This document shows positions 22,441 through 32,509 of a DNA stretch of 64,000 bases, piece after piece; position 1 is the first letter of the stretch; each line of letters begins with the position of its first letter. A model generated the notes under the pieces. It did not search any database and was not told where the DNA came from. It saw only the letters and a program-made list of their open reading frames with translations. This DNA is from Polytrichum commune (Eukaryota; Streptophyta; Polytrichopsida; Polytrichales; Polytrichaceae), in NCBI GenBank assembly GCA_950295325.1, contig OX485804.1, forward strand, positions 61,722,533-61,786,532. Reading direction: 5' to 3'. Both the position numbers and the translations under genes were made by a program.

Positions 22441-23500
22441 AGTGCATTTAAGGGCTAAACCCCACTTGAGGGGGAGACAATCTACAAAGTGAAAACAAAT
22501 GAAATGGCCCTTTAATTATGGTAAAAATAATGGAGAGATATGCTCAAATGCAACAAGTCCCTTTGGCCATATAAATATTGTAGATGTGAAATTTGACATG
22601 CTTTACTCATGTACTTGTGTTGAAGTTGATCACACCTCATGCGTTCGTATTGTTACACCAATAAAACATTGTTGAGAGAGTGTAATGTTGACCCTTTGCT
22701 AAAAGTGGAAACGTAATGCAAGTTGGAAAACATGGGAATAAACCATACCACACATAGATCACTATATTCGTTAGTTATATATGAACACCCGTTAATATAT
22801 ATATTCGTTTAATTTTTGAGTTTTTTCTCAAATCCGTTTGAATGCCTCCCAACCTTCAATACCTGTTCATAACATTGTTCAATCTCGTGAGGGGGAGGGG
22901 GAGTCCTGATAGGAGAATTTTTTGGTGCAAACACAACAATGGGTCATCCTAGCCATCCTTAAGGCATAATATAACATGAAATGGGAGATCAAATTCGCAA
23001 CGGAACTTTATATTGCAACAAATGTACCAAATTCACCCATCCGTTGCAATGCAAGGCGATGACACGACAATTGGTGTCATTTGGATCACAGATATGGGAG
23101 CATCAACGGAAAATTGTTTCCAATCCATTTGAATGCCTTCAAATTCTCAATGTTCTATTCATAGCATTACTTAGCACCTTCCAAAAGGAACCCATTCTTA
23201 AAAGTAGCTTTGACCGGAGATCCATTGTAGAACAATAGGCCATCCTAGCCATTCTTAAGGATGAGCATGATATGTGTTATGAGGTGTAACTTCACTAACC
23301 AAACCTCTAACCACAATATCACCAATTGCTATGCTATCACCCCATGTTGCAAAGAATGGCTAGATCAGTTACAAATACTGCAATATATATATTTATGAGT
23401 TACAAATCCTCCGCTGCAACTCCAACCTCTCTCATTTATACATAAAACTCAACCTAAAAAATGACGAGGATGGCCCAATACTATTGCGCTCGTGATAAAA
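22441..23500. other. Intergenic DNA
   Basis: Two G-rich purine tracts (GAGGGGGAGAC at about 22469 and GAGGGGGAGGGGGAG at about 22890) resemble LTR-retrotransposon polypurine tracts, but no adjacent LTR or protein supports that. No gene seen. Confidence 0.45.
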
Positions 23501-24117
23501 GATCATTGTCATAGACGTCCCTTGTGGAACAACGTCACGAACGGCAAGTGGAAAGTGGGGAGGCATTGGAGTGGATTTGGTGGCACTTGAAAGTCGGCGA
23601 TTGTTCCAAATCTGCGCTCAAATATCACAAATCGATGTGTGGCCGCCCCCCCCCCCCCCCCCCCCCCCCCGGCGCCCCTACTCCCACCGAGCAGCAAATG
23701 ATGGGTGGGGTGGCTCCAGGTTACACGCACCGGCAGGAGGCACCTATGGAAGTGGTGGAAGGACCCTGGGGATGATCCACTTTAGCCACTCCTGTGGCAC
23801 TACTGACTCCTCCTCCTCGGAGACGAGCCTTGCGCTCACCTTTGACAGGCCAGCCCATGCTTTTCTTCGGCCACACCCTCAGAAGCCGCATGCTCCTCAC
23901 TCAATCCTTCGTTCCTTCCTTCGTTCCTTTGTTCGTACGTACATACATACATGGGCTGCTTACTTACTTATTTACTTACTTACTTACTTAACTCGTTTTC
24001 CTCCTTGACTCACTCGATTCAAGTTGCAGCAAGTGTCCCTGCACCCACCCAGCCACCCACCCAGCCATCCATTTATCCGCCGGCCTGCCTGCCGCACCAC
24101 ATCACTTCTCCTCTTCA
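23501..24117. other. GC-rich island with long C run and 4-bp microsatellites
   Basis: Much richer in G+C than its surroundings. Contains 25 consecutive C (23646-23670), CTCCTCCTCCTCGG, (CGTTCCTT)n and (TACA)n near 23905-23952, (TTAC)n at 23962-23992 and (CACCCAGC)n at about 24042-24066. Several overlapping frames are open, but they are dominated by simple sequence. The island could be a promoter or 5' UTR zone for the possible exon that follows. Confidence 0.5.
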
Positions 24118-24278
24118 GTGCGGCAGTGTTTGCTTTGCCACGGAAACGAGTGGCAACAGATGATGAAGATGATGATGCAGTGAACATCGTAACCGGGACT
24201 GCAAGAACCCAACAACCGTTTCATGACATAAGAGAGGAATTAAGCGTAAAGAAAGCGAGGAAACTGGGAAGCTTCTAG
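24118..24278 (+). CDS. Possible terminal exon, acidic then basic tail
   Basis: A pyrimidine-rich stretch ending TCTCCTCTTCAG (to 24117) would make a good 3' splice site. From there a frame runs to the stop TAG at 24276-24278 and encodes PRKRVATDDEDDDAVNIVTG and then a Lys/Arg-rich end, VKKARKLGSF. The pattern (basic cluster, acidic cluster, basic C-terminus) would suit a nuclear protein. I do not recognise the family, and no upstream exon can be assigned. Alternatives are a captured exon or a chance open frame. Confidence 0.35.
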
Positions 24279-24369
24279 GTGTGGAGCGACATTTGGGTTT
24301 CATGTGGTTAATTAGTCATCGTCATCAGACACATGTATAATTAATTCAAGTGCTGTATGGCAAGGCTTG

Positions 24370-25275
24370 TTGGTTATGAATGAACACCAAGAAGCTACAT
24401 GTCATGATGAGATTGGGCTACATGTTGACGACATGTTGATTATCTAGGTTCAATAGTGAGCACCACAACATCCTTCAGTCATGCAAAGCTATTCTCTTTA
24501 CTATTGTTAGCAAAGCTTTGTTGTTCCTGCACACTTCAAACTTAGGTTGAAATTTTGGAAGATCTTATTGTAGTACCCCTAGCACTTTGAGTCTAACATA
24601 TGCCTATCTTAATTCTCTGGGAAGTGAGCGTGTTGATCTCGTTGAAGAATGTTGTAACAATATAGAGGACCTACATGGTTGATTACATAGAAAGAAGATA
24701 TTCACTTTCATCTCCTATAGATTTTACATCTCAACCTTGATTGTTGTTGTTGTTGTTGGGACAACCAAAAAGAATCTTATTCCATTGTTATAAATGATAT
24801 AAGACCACATGGACTTGGAACAGAGAGCGGGGCAACTATTTGGGGTGCACCTGATGAAACTACGTGACCTCGAGGGAGGGTTAAACATCTACGCATGATT
24901 AACGAAGCCAACATTTGACGACTTAATGATCCAAAAGGTTGTAGAGTTAGAGAGATGATACAAAAAGGTTGTTGCCACCCCCACCGTTTGTCAAAGTTCT
25001 CCATAACTGCACTATAAAGGAAAATCTTTCTCCACGGTTTTAGTGTCGTTTCCCAACAACCAATTTCCGTGTACTAGTTGAGAAGGCCTTACCAAATGGT
25101 TTGTTGAACTTCCTTCTCATCCTAATTATGAAACTTTGAACTGAAGATATATGTGATTCACAATTACTAACTGGATAAGACAATTCCCGATCCGATCCAA
25201 TCCAATCCAATGGCCAATATTGACCGTGGAAGTGGAGGTGGAAGTGCCCACAATAGGGCCACGCCTATACCGTAA
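24370..25275 (+). repeat. Dispersed repeat R1, copy c (diverged)
   Basis: Parts align in order with 28520-28860 and 52640-52985. Landmarks are ATGATGAGATTGG.CTA, GTTGCATCTCAAC-like, and GACAAT..C.ATCC.ATCCAA followed by GTGGAAGTGGAGGTGG. About 360 bp (24770-25130) has no counterpart, so the copy is rearranged. Confidence 0.45.
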
Positions 25276-25789
25276 GGCTTATTAGGTGCACATGAGTATA
25301 TATGGGAGCCTGCAGATGAGTGAGTGAGTGACTTGCGCGTAGCTAGTAAGGAAGGTATTGATCGAGAATTCAGGATTACTGGACACTCACTTTTGTGCTT
25401 TCATGATTAAAGCCTCCTGAGGGCACTCAGTTGACCTACCAGACCAACCGACCGATCGATCGATCAATCAATCGAGCGGCTTTCAAAATTAAAGCTGGCC
25501 TGGCCTGGACTGGCCTGGAGCCTTCAAATGCAAGACTCCTCGACTCAAGTAGCGGCTATGCTTATTAGTAGGCTGTCCTCGCAAACCACTGCCTGCTTAT
25601 CACCCCCAGTTACTGTAATTTCACTCCACACTCACAGTCCGAATGTCAGTGTAAATCCAATATTCTGCACAAGGCAACTGCCCCGGCACAAGTATATACA
25701 ACGTATCCGAGGTGGTGTTTTTTCCCCTGTAAATTGAAAAGAACAACTGGTTTCCATACATTACAGCACGACAATAACAAATAAATCAA
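25276..25789. other. Intergenic DNA with (GATC)n tract
   Basis: Holds ACCGATCGATCGATCAATCA at about 25449-25471, (TGAG)n near 25318 and CTGGCCTGG direct repeats at about 25496-25519. No gene recognised. Confidence 0.5.
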
Positions 25790-25862
25790 TTATTGTCACA
25801 CACTATTTAGAATTACGCAATTGTATGACTATTCTTTGTATATCTCATTCATTTTTGCCAAC
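25790..25862. mobile_element. MITE fragment, subfamily M1, copy d
   Basis: Carries CACACTATTTAGAATTACG, then TATATCTCATTCATTTTTGCC, matching the M1 interior. Both outer ends are missing. Confidence 0.5.
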
Positions 25863-25889
25863 ACTCAACCCTCCATCCACATTTGACCT

Positions 25890-27059
25890 TCATGTGTTTA
25901 CTTTCTTTAAACACTGTTGAGGACGCTCTTTCAATGTCTTCTCTTGGAAGGTGTTCTCCTGATAAGCCTGCATATATATGGCATACACTTTCTTCCACAT
26001 TGCATATGGTATGATTTGATTGACCTTCTTCTTGTCATTTGAAGATTGCTCAAAGTGGATGTTGTTAATGTTCCCCAACATTGCAAGCCAACTCTTTCCC
26101 TTCTAGTATGCAACAAGGGAAGTCAAAATAATGGTGTTTAAGGTCTCTATCATGCGCATAATTAAATCCTTGTCCTCCTAATTGCTCCTCCCGCATTTGT
26201 GCAATCTCTATCATGATGGTCCAGTAGAAGTCATCGTATGCCAACAATTCTTTCACATCTATACCCACAACTAGCTTGGTATAATGTGAGTAGGAGTTCC
26301 AATTGACAAGGGGCACCACATAACCACCATGTAACACCTCAAAGGTGGGTGCCAATATGGACTAGTCACTAGATGTACCCATACTCCAACACCCTGCAAT
26401 CAACAATAAGGTATGCTTTAAGTATGTGGCAATATAATAACAAAACAATTATTGCCATGGAGGCCCATATAATGCCTTTATACTCCTACCCACTCTACAC
26501 TAGAGCGTCACACTTGTCAGACAACCTCTACAAACCTACCTTAGGTGTGAAGTACACACACTCCTAATGACAACAATTGGGGTCAAGTTCATCATAGTAG
26601 CCTCTTGCAAAAGGTCCCCAAGTAGAACCAATTCCTTTGTTCTAAGACCCGGAAATTGTATGACCGATAAGCGTAAAGATGTGTGGGGAGGGCAAACTAC
26701 TGATTTCTTGAAGAGCTCAAGATACCGATTGTATCTGCAAAATACCTTTTGTTCAAACCACCCCTTATGTTTACAACCTCTAAACCTTCTCAAAATAGTG
26801 TTTAACAAAACAAATAGATGTGGATGAGATCAATCATCACTACTTGTGGTTTCAACAATGGAGATCGTACATGGGTGACACATCACTTGGGATAACCCTT
26901 ATCAAAGGGTCACAGTTGGCCACAAGACGTGGAAGATTACAATCCATCACCAAATCGTTGGGAAGGCTAGGGATGTCTACAACATCTAGGTCCTCAAGGG
27001 TATACTTTGTGTTGAGCTCGTGTTCAGGCAAGACAAAGTTCCAACCAAAAAAAAGCTAG
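25890..27059 (-). pseudogene. Fragmented minus-strand reading frames, unknown protein
   Basis: Minus-strand frames at 26820-27059 (contains LPEHELNTKYTLEDLDVVD), 26536-26808 (contains FRGCKHKGWFEQKV) and 26065-26355 (contains GGYVVPLVNWNSYSHYTKLV) lie in order, are separated by stops or frameshifts, and read like protein. 25890-26081 may extend them. I recognise no domain. The arrangement suits a decayed transposon protein next to repeat R1, but a dead host gene is equally possible. Confidence 0.3.
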
Positions 27060-28860
27060 TAAAACAAACAAAAAAAACACACAAATATAACCCCTTAATA
27101 GAAACCATCAAAGCTCAAGTTGGCAAGTTAGCCCTCTCATAGTAATCACCATGGTCTGCAAGTGTAAGAAGAGAAATAAGCACCCATAATATGAACCAAC
27201 TAGGACACATGTAGTGTCCTCCCTCATTTGTGAAGAAATCAATGAAAGAGATACACCCGGGGAGGGCACTCATACATGTATTTAATAACCCATCTGCGAC
27301 GGAAGGGTATTTATCATGGGGCTATTTATCTAAAAATTGAAATTCTTTACACCCTATCAGTACAGATAAATCTAAATTTTGTCATTTTAGATGACCCTAT
27401 TGGTATTTATAAAGTCGCAACTGAACTAGTTTCTAGTACCCTATGTTTCTTATAATTTTTATATTTGACCCCATGAATGACAACTCATAGGACTCTTGAA
27501 AGTTTGTAGTGAAAATTCAATAAACCATGTCTAGATTGAAGACATCAAACAATGTACCAAAACATAAAAACTTGAAGCATTATTAAGACCTCCTATTGTT
27601 CCAAAACATACATCAAACAATGTTCAAATCAAACAAATTTGAAGCAAGTAAACTTGAGAGAAACACCAAAATAAAACGAATGAAGACAAGATTCTACTAC
27701 TAGAACTCCGAAAACCGCACACAACCACAAAATACACGTCAAGAACTTCAACACCAAATCCTACCTCACAAGCAGCGCTGCATTGGCGCAAGCAACCCTA
27801 GGCAAAAATCAAAGATACAACGCACAAAGCAAAGAACACCAAAACCCTCGTCATCCAAATTTTTCATTCGGGAATTTGGATTGAAAATGGATAGTTTTTC
27901 ATCCATTGACCACCATAAAATGCATTATATACCTCTGCCTCAATATATTTTTCTCTACCTACTATTCCCAACCCTATTTTAGATTGAAAGAATTAGATAA
28001 ACTGATGCATTATATGGTACCCTTATTTTTTTATATACACAACTTTGTAATTGAAGAGGTGCTTCATTATATCGAAGAATTGTATAAATTTTATCACAAA
28101 TGAATAAAAAATACCCTACATTCTTTCTCACATGGTTTAATAAATTTTCGCGAGTGCCCTCCCCGGGGAGATACACCTAATTGCCATCAAATACCTCACA
28201 TACCTTGCCCTAAGCAAACGGAAACTAGAGGTACAACTCCCTCCCACACACCCCCCCCCCCCCCACCCCCACGGAACACTTGACTCACTTCTCTCATAAC
28301 ATGACCATAGAGCCCACCTATTGAAAGGTAGGCAAGAATCCCTACCCTAGTCCGATCTCATTAAATATGTGTCATTTTGGTGTCCCCTTTACAAGCCTTA
28401 CCATATTCCAGTCAAACTTGTGTTTCCAAAAAAGAAGAATGACCACATAAGACCCAAATACCTTAGGGTATGCGGACCCAAAATTGAACACTAATCTCGT
28501 ACAAATGATATATTTGAGTGGTGTATGACTTGTAGTTAGGAACAGACACCAAAAAGACAAATGTTACGATGAGATTGGACTATATGCTTAAAATGTGACA
28601 CCATATTAAATTTAATTATTAACACAATTGAAAGAGCATATGTGATTGCTCAAAGAGAAAGACGAAGCTTCACTTTGACCTTGTGTAACTGTTGCATCTC
28701 AACACCAATTTTGACAATTAAACATGACAATCTTCATAAATCGCTAACCATATGAGACAATCCACAATCCCATCCAACGGCACAAAATGGATGTGAAGTT
28801 GGAGATGTCCATTGTAGGCCTGCATACCTTACTAGGGGGAAGATTATGCCTCGGGTGCAT
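27060..28860. repeat. Dispersed repeat R1, copy a, interrupted by an 8-bp-TSD element
   Basis: The flanks (27089-27255 and 28168-28857) align closely with the uninterrupted copy at 52141-52985. Shared landmarks are CCTTAATAGAAACCATCAAA, GTGAAGAAATCAATGAA, a long C run (28251-28264) at the equivalent place, and CCTTAGGGTATG. The minus-strand frame at 28372-28560 is partly conserved between copies (FWCLFLTTSH, YPKV, VKG.PK), but copy b has a stop within it. Confidence 0.8.
27256..28167. mobile_element. TIR DNA transposon, 8-bp TSD, copy 1 (912 bp)
   Basis: Ends are perfect 16-bp inverted repeats (CCCGGGGAGGGCACTC / GAGTGCCCTCCCCGGG). Flanked by GAGATACA on both sides (27248-27255, 28168-28175). 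The empty site with a single GAGATACA is at 52292-52299. The second copy, 40140-40949, shares both ends but not the middle. A short frame near the right end (27906-28103, ending YIEELYKFYHK) is open in both copies, but the evidence for selection is too thin to call it a gene. An 8-bp TSD fits hAT or KDZ/Zisupton-type elements. The termini do not look like the usual CA.G hAT ends. Superfamily unresolved. Confidence 0.9.
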
Positions 28861-29417
28861 AAATACGTCATCCGTATTTAGCCTAGTGCACCCCGCGAGG
28901 TGTACATGAGGAGGTATGGTGTGAGGCCAAAACCACCCCCCTTAGGCGTCCTAGTCCGGGTGATGGTGTTGAGAATCACATGTATTGTTCATATCAAAAG
29001 AATGATCTCTTTGCATCCCAAGGCATACATGTCATTTTGAATCACTTTGTTTATTAGTAATGACCTCTTGGCTTGTGACCGAATTGGCCTTCTCAAGAGT
29101 CCAACCGGCAGCCTTGGCAACACAAGCTCTCAAGGATATTCTCCTTGCGCCTTTGATTATCCTCTCCTTCACCTTGCCAATGCTAGAGTCCTCCTCCCTC
29201 TCCATTGTTATATAAGTGATTGATTTTTTTACCAACAAGGATGTAAGTGTTGAAAAACACTCCCTCAATGGTTAACCTCAAATATAGTTGCTTGTAAAAA
29301 CCCCACACCCTCCTAGCTATCTAACCACACAACTCACACATTGACTAATTTCATTAAGTCCTTTCCCTAAGTCCTAATTCTAAGTCACTAGGATGATGGC
29401 ACTAAAGTTTGGCCAAG
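28861..29417. other. Intergenic DNA with weak minus-strand frame
   Basis: A minus-strand frame at 29032-29268 (78 codons, contains VKERIIKGARRISLRACVAK) is basic and open but unrecognised. An imperfect hairpin built on GGGTGC...GCACCC lies at 28855-28892. Confidence 0.4.
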
Positions 29418-29941
29418 TAAGCTTGTATGCTGCCCAACCGGTAAGCTCGTCTGTTGGCCCAACCGTAAGCTTATATGCTGCCCAACCGGTAAGTTTGTAT
29501 GTTGCCCAACCGGTAAGCTCTTCTGCTGGCCCACCGTAAGTTCGTCTGCTGCCCAACCGGTAAGCTCTTCTGCTGGCCCAACCGTAAGCTTATATACTAC
29601 CCAACCGGTAAGCTAGTCTGCTGCCCAGCCGGTAAGCTTGTCTGCTGCCCCACCGTAAGTTCGTTTGTTGGCCCAACCGTAAGCTTATATGTTGCCCAAC
29701 CGGTAAGCTCTTATGCTGCCCAGCCGTGAGCTCGTCTGCTGGCCCAACCGGTTAAGCTTGTCTGCTGCCCAACCGTAAGCTTATATGCTGCCCAACCGGT
29801 AAGCTCTTCTGCTGCCCAGCCGTGAGCTCGTCTGCTGGCCCAACCATAAGCTTATATGCTGCCCAACCGTAAGCTAGTCTGCTGGCCCAACCATAAGCTT
29901 ATATGCTGCCCAGCCGTAAGCTCAGTCTGATGGGCAGAGCC
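29418..29941. repeat. Minisatellite, about 22 units of 23-24 bp
   Basis: Units start TAAGCT and end CCCAACCGG or CCCAACCG, with variation such as TAAGCTTATATGCTG and TAAGCTCTTCTGCTGG alternating in a loose higher-order order. The 23-bp units break any continuous reading frame. The array is bracketed by a near-identical 19-bp direct repeat, GCACTAARGTTTGGCCAAG, at 29399-29417 and 29952-29970. Confidence 0.95.
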
Positions 29942-29970
29942 TAGTATATTTGCACTAAGGTTTGGCCAAG

Positions 29971-30719
29971 CTCCTTAATGGCCCTAAATTAACACACAAA
30001 TTAGGAGGCTACCTAAGGGATTTCAAACTACAAACTAATTTGGTGACTCTACCTTCTAATCAAATACTTTTCTACTTGGTCTCTATGATTTGGAATAAGT
30101 AACTAAACTAACTCCCTAACATCACTAAGGCTAACTAATCCACACATGTGGCCTTCAAGCTATAAGAGCTTACTCCCATGGGGTGAATTGAGAGAGAGAG
30201 CTTAACTAACTAACTTCATTAGAAAACTAACAATCCACACACGTGGCTCAAGCTCTTAGGAGCTTGCTCCCTTGAGAGCGCTTGATGGAGAGAGAGGAAA
30301 ATGAGAGAGAAAACACCTTAAGTAGCAAAGAGGGGGAGAGGGAGAGAAAAGTGAGGATAGAGTGAGAGGATTAGCACCTCCAATCACAATCCCTTAACCT
30401 TCACCTTCAAAGTAGGGACTAATCCCCTTCCACCAAGCTTCCTTCTTCCTAAACTAACAAGATGGATCCAAAAGTGGGCATTTAACCCGCGGAGCTCACC
30501 TTGCCTCACCTTACCCCTTACTCACATAATCAAGGCATTCTCCTATTGAACTCAACCCTTGAAATAACCACCCAACACATTCTAATGTCTAAACTTAAAT
30601 CCACACCACACTTCACTCTTTTTATGTTTTGTGAATAATCATAACACCTCAAAGTCAAACTAAAATTGGTTTCGAAGAGTTAATCACCACATGTGGGCAC
30701 CATTTTGGGCTCACATATG
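29971..30719. other. Intergenic DNA with a local tandem duplication
   Basis: An imperfect duplication, 30136-30200 against 30231-30300, shares CCACACRYGTGGC, TAGGAGCTT-like, CTCCC and GAGAGAGAG tracts. No gene. Confidence 0.5.
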
Positions 30720-30930
30720 GGCATACTAATCGGTTGAGATCCTAGTGTTTGCAAGTCCAACCGGTTACATGTTGACATCCTCCGGTTTTCCTTTATTAAA
30801 TTGGGGTATATTTTCCTATAAATTCCTCTAAAAGGATCGGTAATCCTCCTGCAGTCTTGAACTTCAACCGGTGATTTCTCAAACTCAACCGGTTCATTTG
30901 TAACTAACTGCCGGTTCTCCCCAATCATAG
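30720..30930 (+). repeat. Dispersed repeat R6 (CCGGTT-rich), copy a
   Basis: Aligns with 41865-42000 and, less well, 45520-45715. Landmarks are AAGTCCAACCGGTT, CATCCTCCG.TTTTCCTTTA, TTAAATTGGGGTATATT, TTCCTCTAAA and CTCCTGCAGTCTT, followed by several AACCGGT words. Confidence 0.65.
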
Positions 30931-30932
30931 GT

Positions 30933-31193
30933 ATGGAGGCGCAATGTCTAGTTGATATTTGTGATGTTGGGAGTGGTGGTGCTTTGACCCACAAGCAAGT
31001 TTCCAGATGGGCATCAAGAAAAAAACATTCGGGAACCATGTTTTGTTTTGAGCAAAATCCTCCTGTTGATCATATAATGACTTGTAAGAAATGGAGAGTT
31101 GGGCATTATACATTGCATGATGATGATGATGTGGCAATGGAAGTTGATGGGGAGAGACCGTCCCATTCGGCATCACATTGCGGCGCCAATAAG
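30933..31193 (+). CDS. Possible coding fragment, unknown
   Basis: An 87-codon open frame containing HKQVSRWASRKKHSGTMFCF, CKKWRVGHYTLHDDDDVAM and the end SHCGANK. It reads more like protein than neighbouring frames. It begins immediately after repeat R6 and is followed by a C9-10 run. No domain, signal or membrane segment was recognised. It may be an exon piece or a transposon-captured fragment. Confidence 0.25.
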
Positions 31194-31199
31194 TGAAAA

Positions 31200-32003
31200 A
31201 TGACCCCCCCCCCCAAGTTTGTTGTTAATTTACTCCAATTAGATCCCAGTATGTAGAGAAAATGGGGATCTTTGACCCTGATATAGGACTCAACTTGGTT
31301 TTGAATAGACATGCTTTGTTTCATTTTAAAATAATTCATAAGTCTTCATAAGAAGAGCATGTCTGCAAGGTATCTAGTTTAGTGGCATATCCATTTTCTG
31401 AAAGGTTTTTTTTTATCAATTTTTTTGCTTTGAAAATGCGTTTAAGAAGCTCACGACCTTAATATAAAAGGTCCAACTGTACGGATGTGTTCATTACCTT
31501 TGTGACATCAATTTTGCTTCATGAATATATTTTGAAATAAGCTTGCAAATCTCACTTTATAGCTCTACTTGAAAATATTTAAAATGATTAAAAAAAACCT
31601 TAGGGTTAATAAGGGTTCACACCTGTCAAATTCATAACATTACATAGCTCCTTCATTGCATTCCATAGGGCTATTTATTCCATGAACATTATTCTCCTTA
31701 ATTCCGGGGTTCCCAATTATGGGCAACACTAAGACTGTGTCCAAGAAACTTTTTGACAAGTAGTTGTAGATTATCAAAATTTAAATTGCAGCCTTTTTCT
31801 TTAGAAAGAACCATCATATAGATGCTTAGTGAAGTTATATTTGATTCTCCTCTTTCTTTGATTAAGAGTAGAGTATTTTATAATGTATATCCAACCACCT
31901 AAATAAACATGGCATGGCTCATGTGACATGTCCATGTTTGGTCTCCAAAAATGACAATAACAAAGATATTTTTTCCTTAGAAAGTAGCAAACAAATGAAC
32001 CTA
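31200..32003. other. AT-rich intergenic DNA
   Basis: Starts with a C run (31204-31213). Otherwise no structure recognised. Confidence 0.5.
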
Positions 32004-32150
32004 CACACTAAATATTGTCTTTAGTGTCACTTATTATTTGGAATTACACAATGCTATAACTATTTAGTGTATATCTCATTTTAAGTTGACAAAGGTCAAA
32101 TTGATTGTTTAGACATTATAAAACATTACTATTTATACTTGGTAAAAAAA
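32004..32150. mobile_element. MITE, subfamily M1, copy c (truncated)
   Basis: Left end CACACTAAATATTGTCTTTAG, then GTGTCACTTATTATTTGGAA and the M1 interior (GACAAAGGTCAAATTG) in reverse orientation relative to 8308-8531. The right end is lost near 32150. Confidence 0.65.
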
Positions 32151-32178
32151 TCATCATCAATAGTAAAAAAAATACCAC

Positions 32179-32509
32179 TGTATTGGAAGTCAATAAGACT
32201 AGAGATGAGAATGCACAAGCAAAAACACATACAGAAAGGCATATGAACAATGTTTGGAGTGAGATCTCATGCTTTCCTAGTTTTGCATGTTTATTAGTTT
32301 TCTTCTTTTCCTTGGTTTATACAAACAATATGGGATAACTCCTAACCCTCCCGGACTAACGTTATAGCCTTGTTCTAACCTTATTGTCTCTCATGCCTCT
32401 TCCATTACATTTCTATTGGCTACAAGCAATCTAATGCTCTACCTTCTATAATTCCTTCTAGTATTACATTTCTATTGACTACGAGCAATCTAATGCTCCA
32501 CCTTCAACA
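32179..32509 (-). repeat. Putative 3' LTR of copia element
   Basis: On the minus strand it begins TGTTGAAGGTGG directly after a purine tract (AAAGTGGGAG, 32510-32520) and plausibly ends in CA at 32179 (331 bp). It holds a TATA-like TTTGTATAAACC and a 59-bp internal duplication (units starting at 32404 and 32463). The far end is inferred from the terminal CA only. No 5' LTR was found. Confidence 0.55.

Noticed and set aside
22469-22905. Polypurine tracts suggesting LTR ends
   Set aside because: No TG...CA LTR, primer-binding site or retroelement protein can be linked to them.
23571-24008. 145-codon open frame with poly-Pro
   Set aside because: Kept open by the C run and four-base microsatellites; the alternative frames are equally open.
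27249-27270. hAT assignment for the 8-bp-TSD element
   Set aside because: TSD length fits, but the CCCGGGG termini lack the usual hAT end pattern and no transposase is present; left unassigned.
29418-29941. CRISPR-like array
   Set aside because: Units are contiguous without unique spacers, vary in length and sequence, and lie in eukaryotic DNA; this is a minisatellite.
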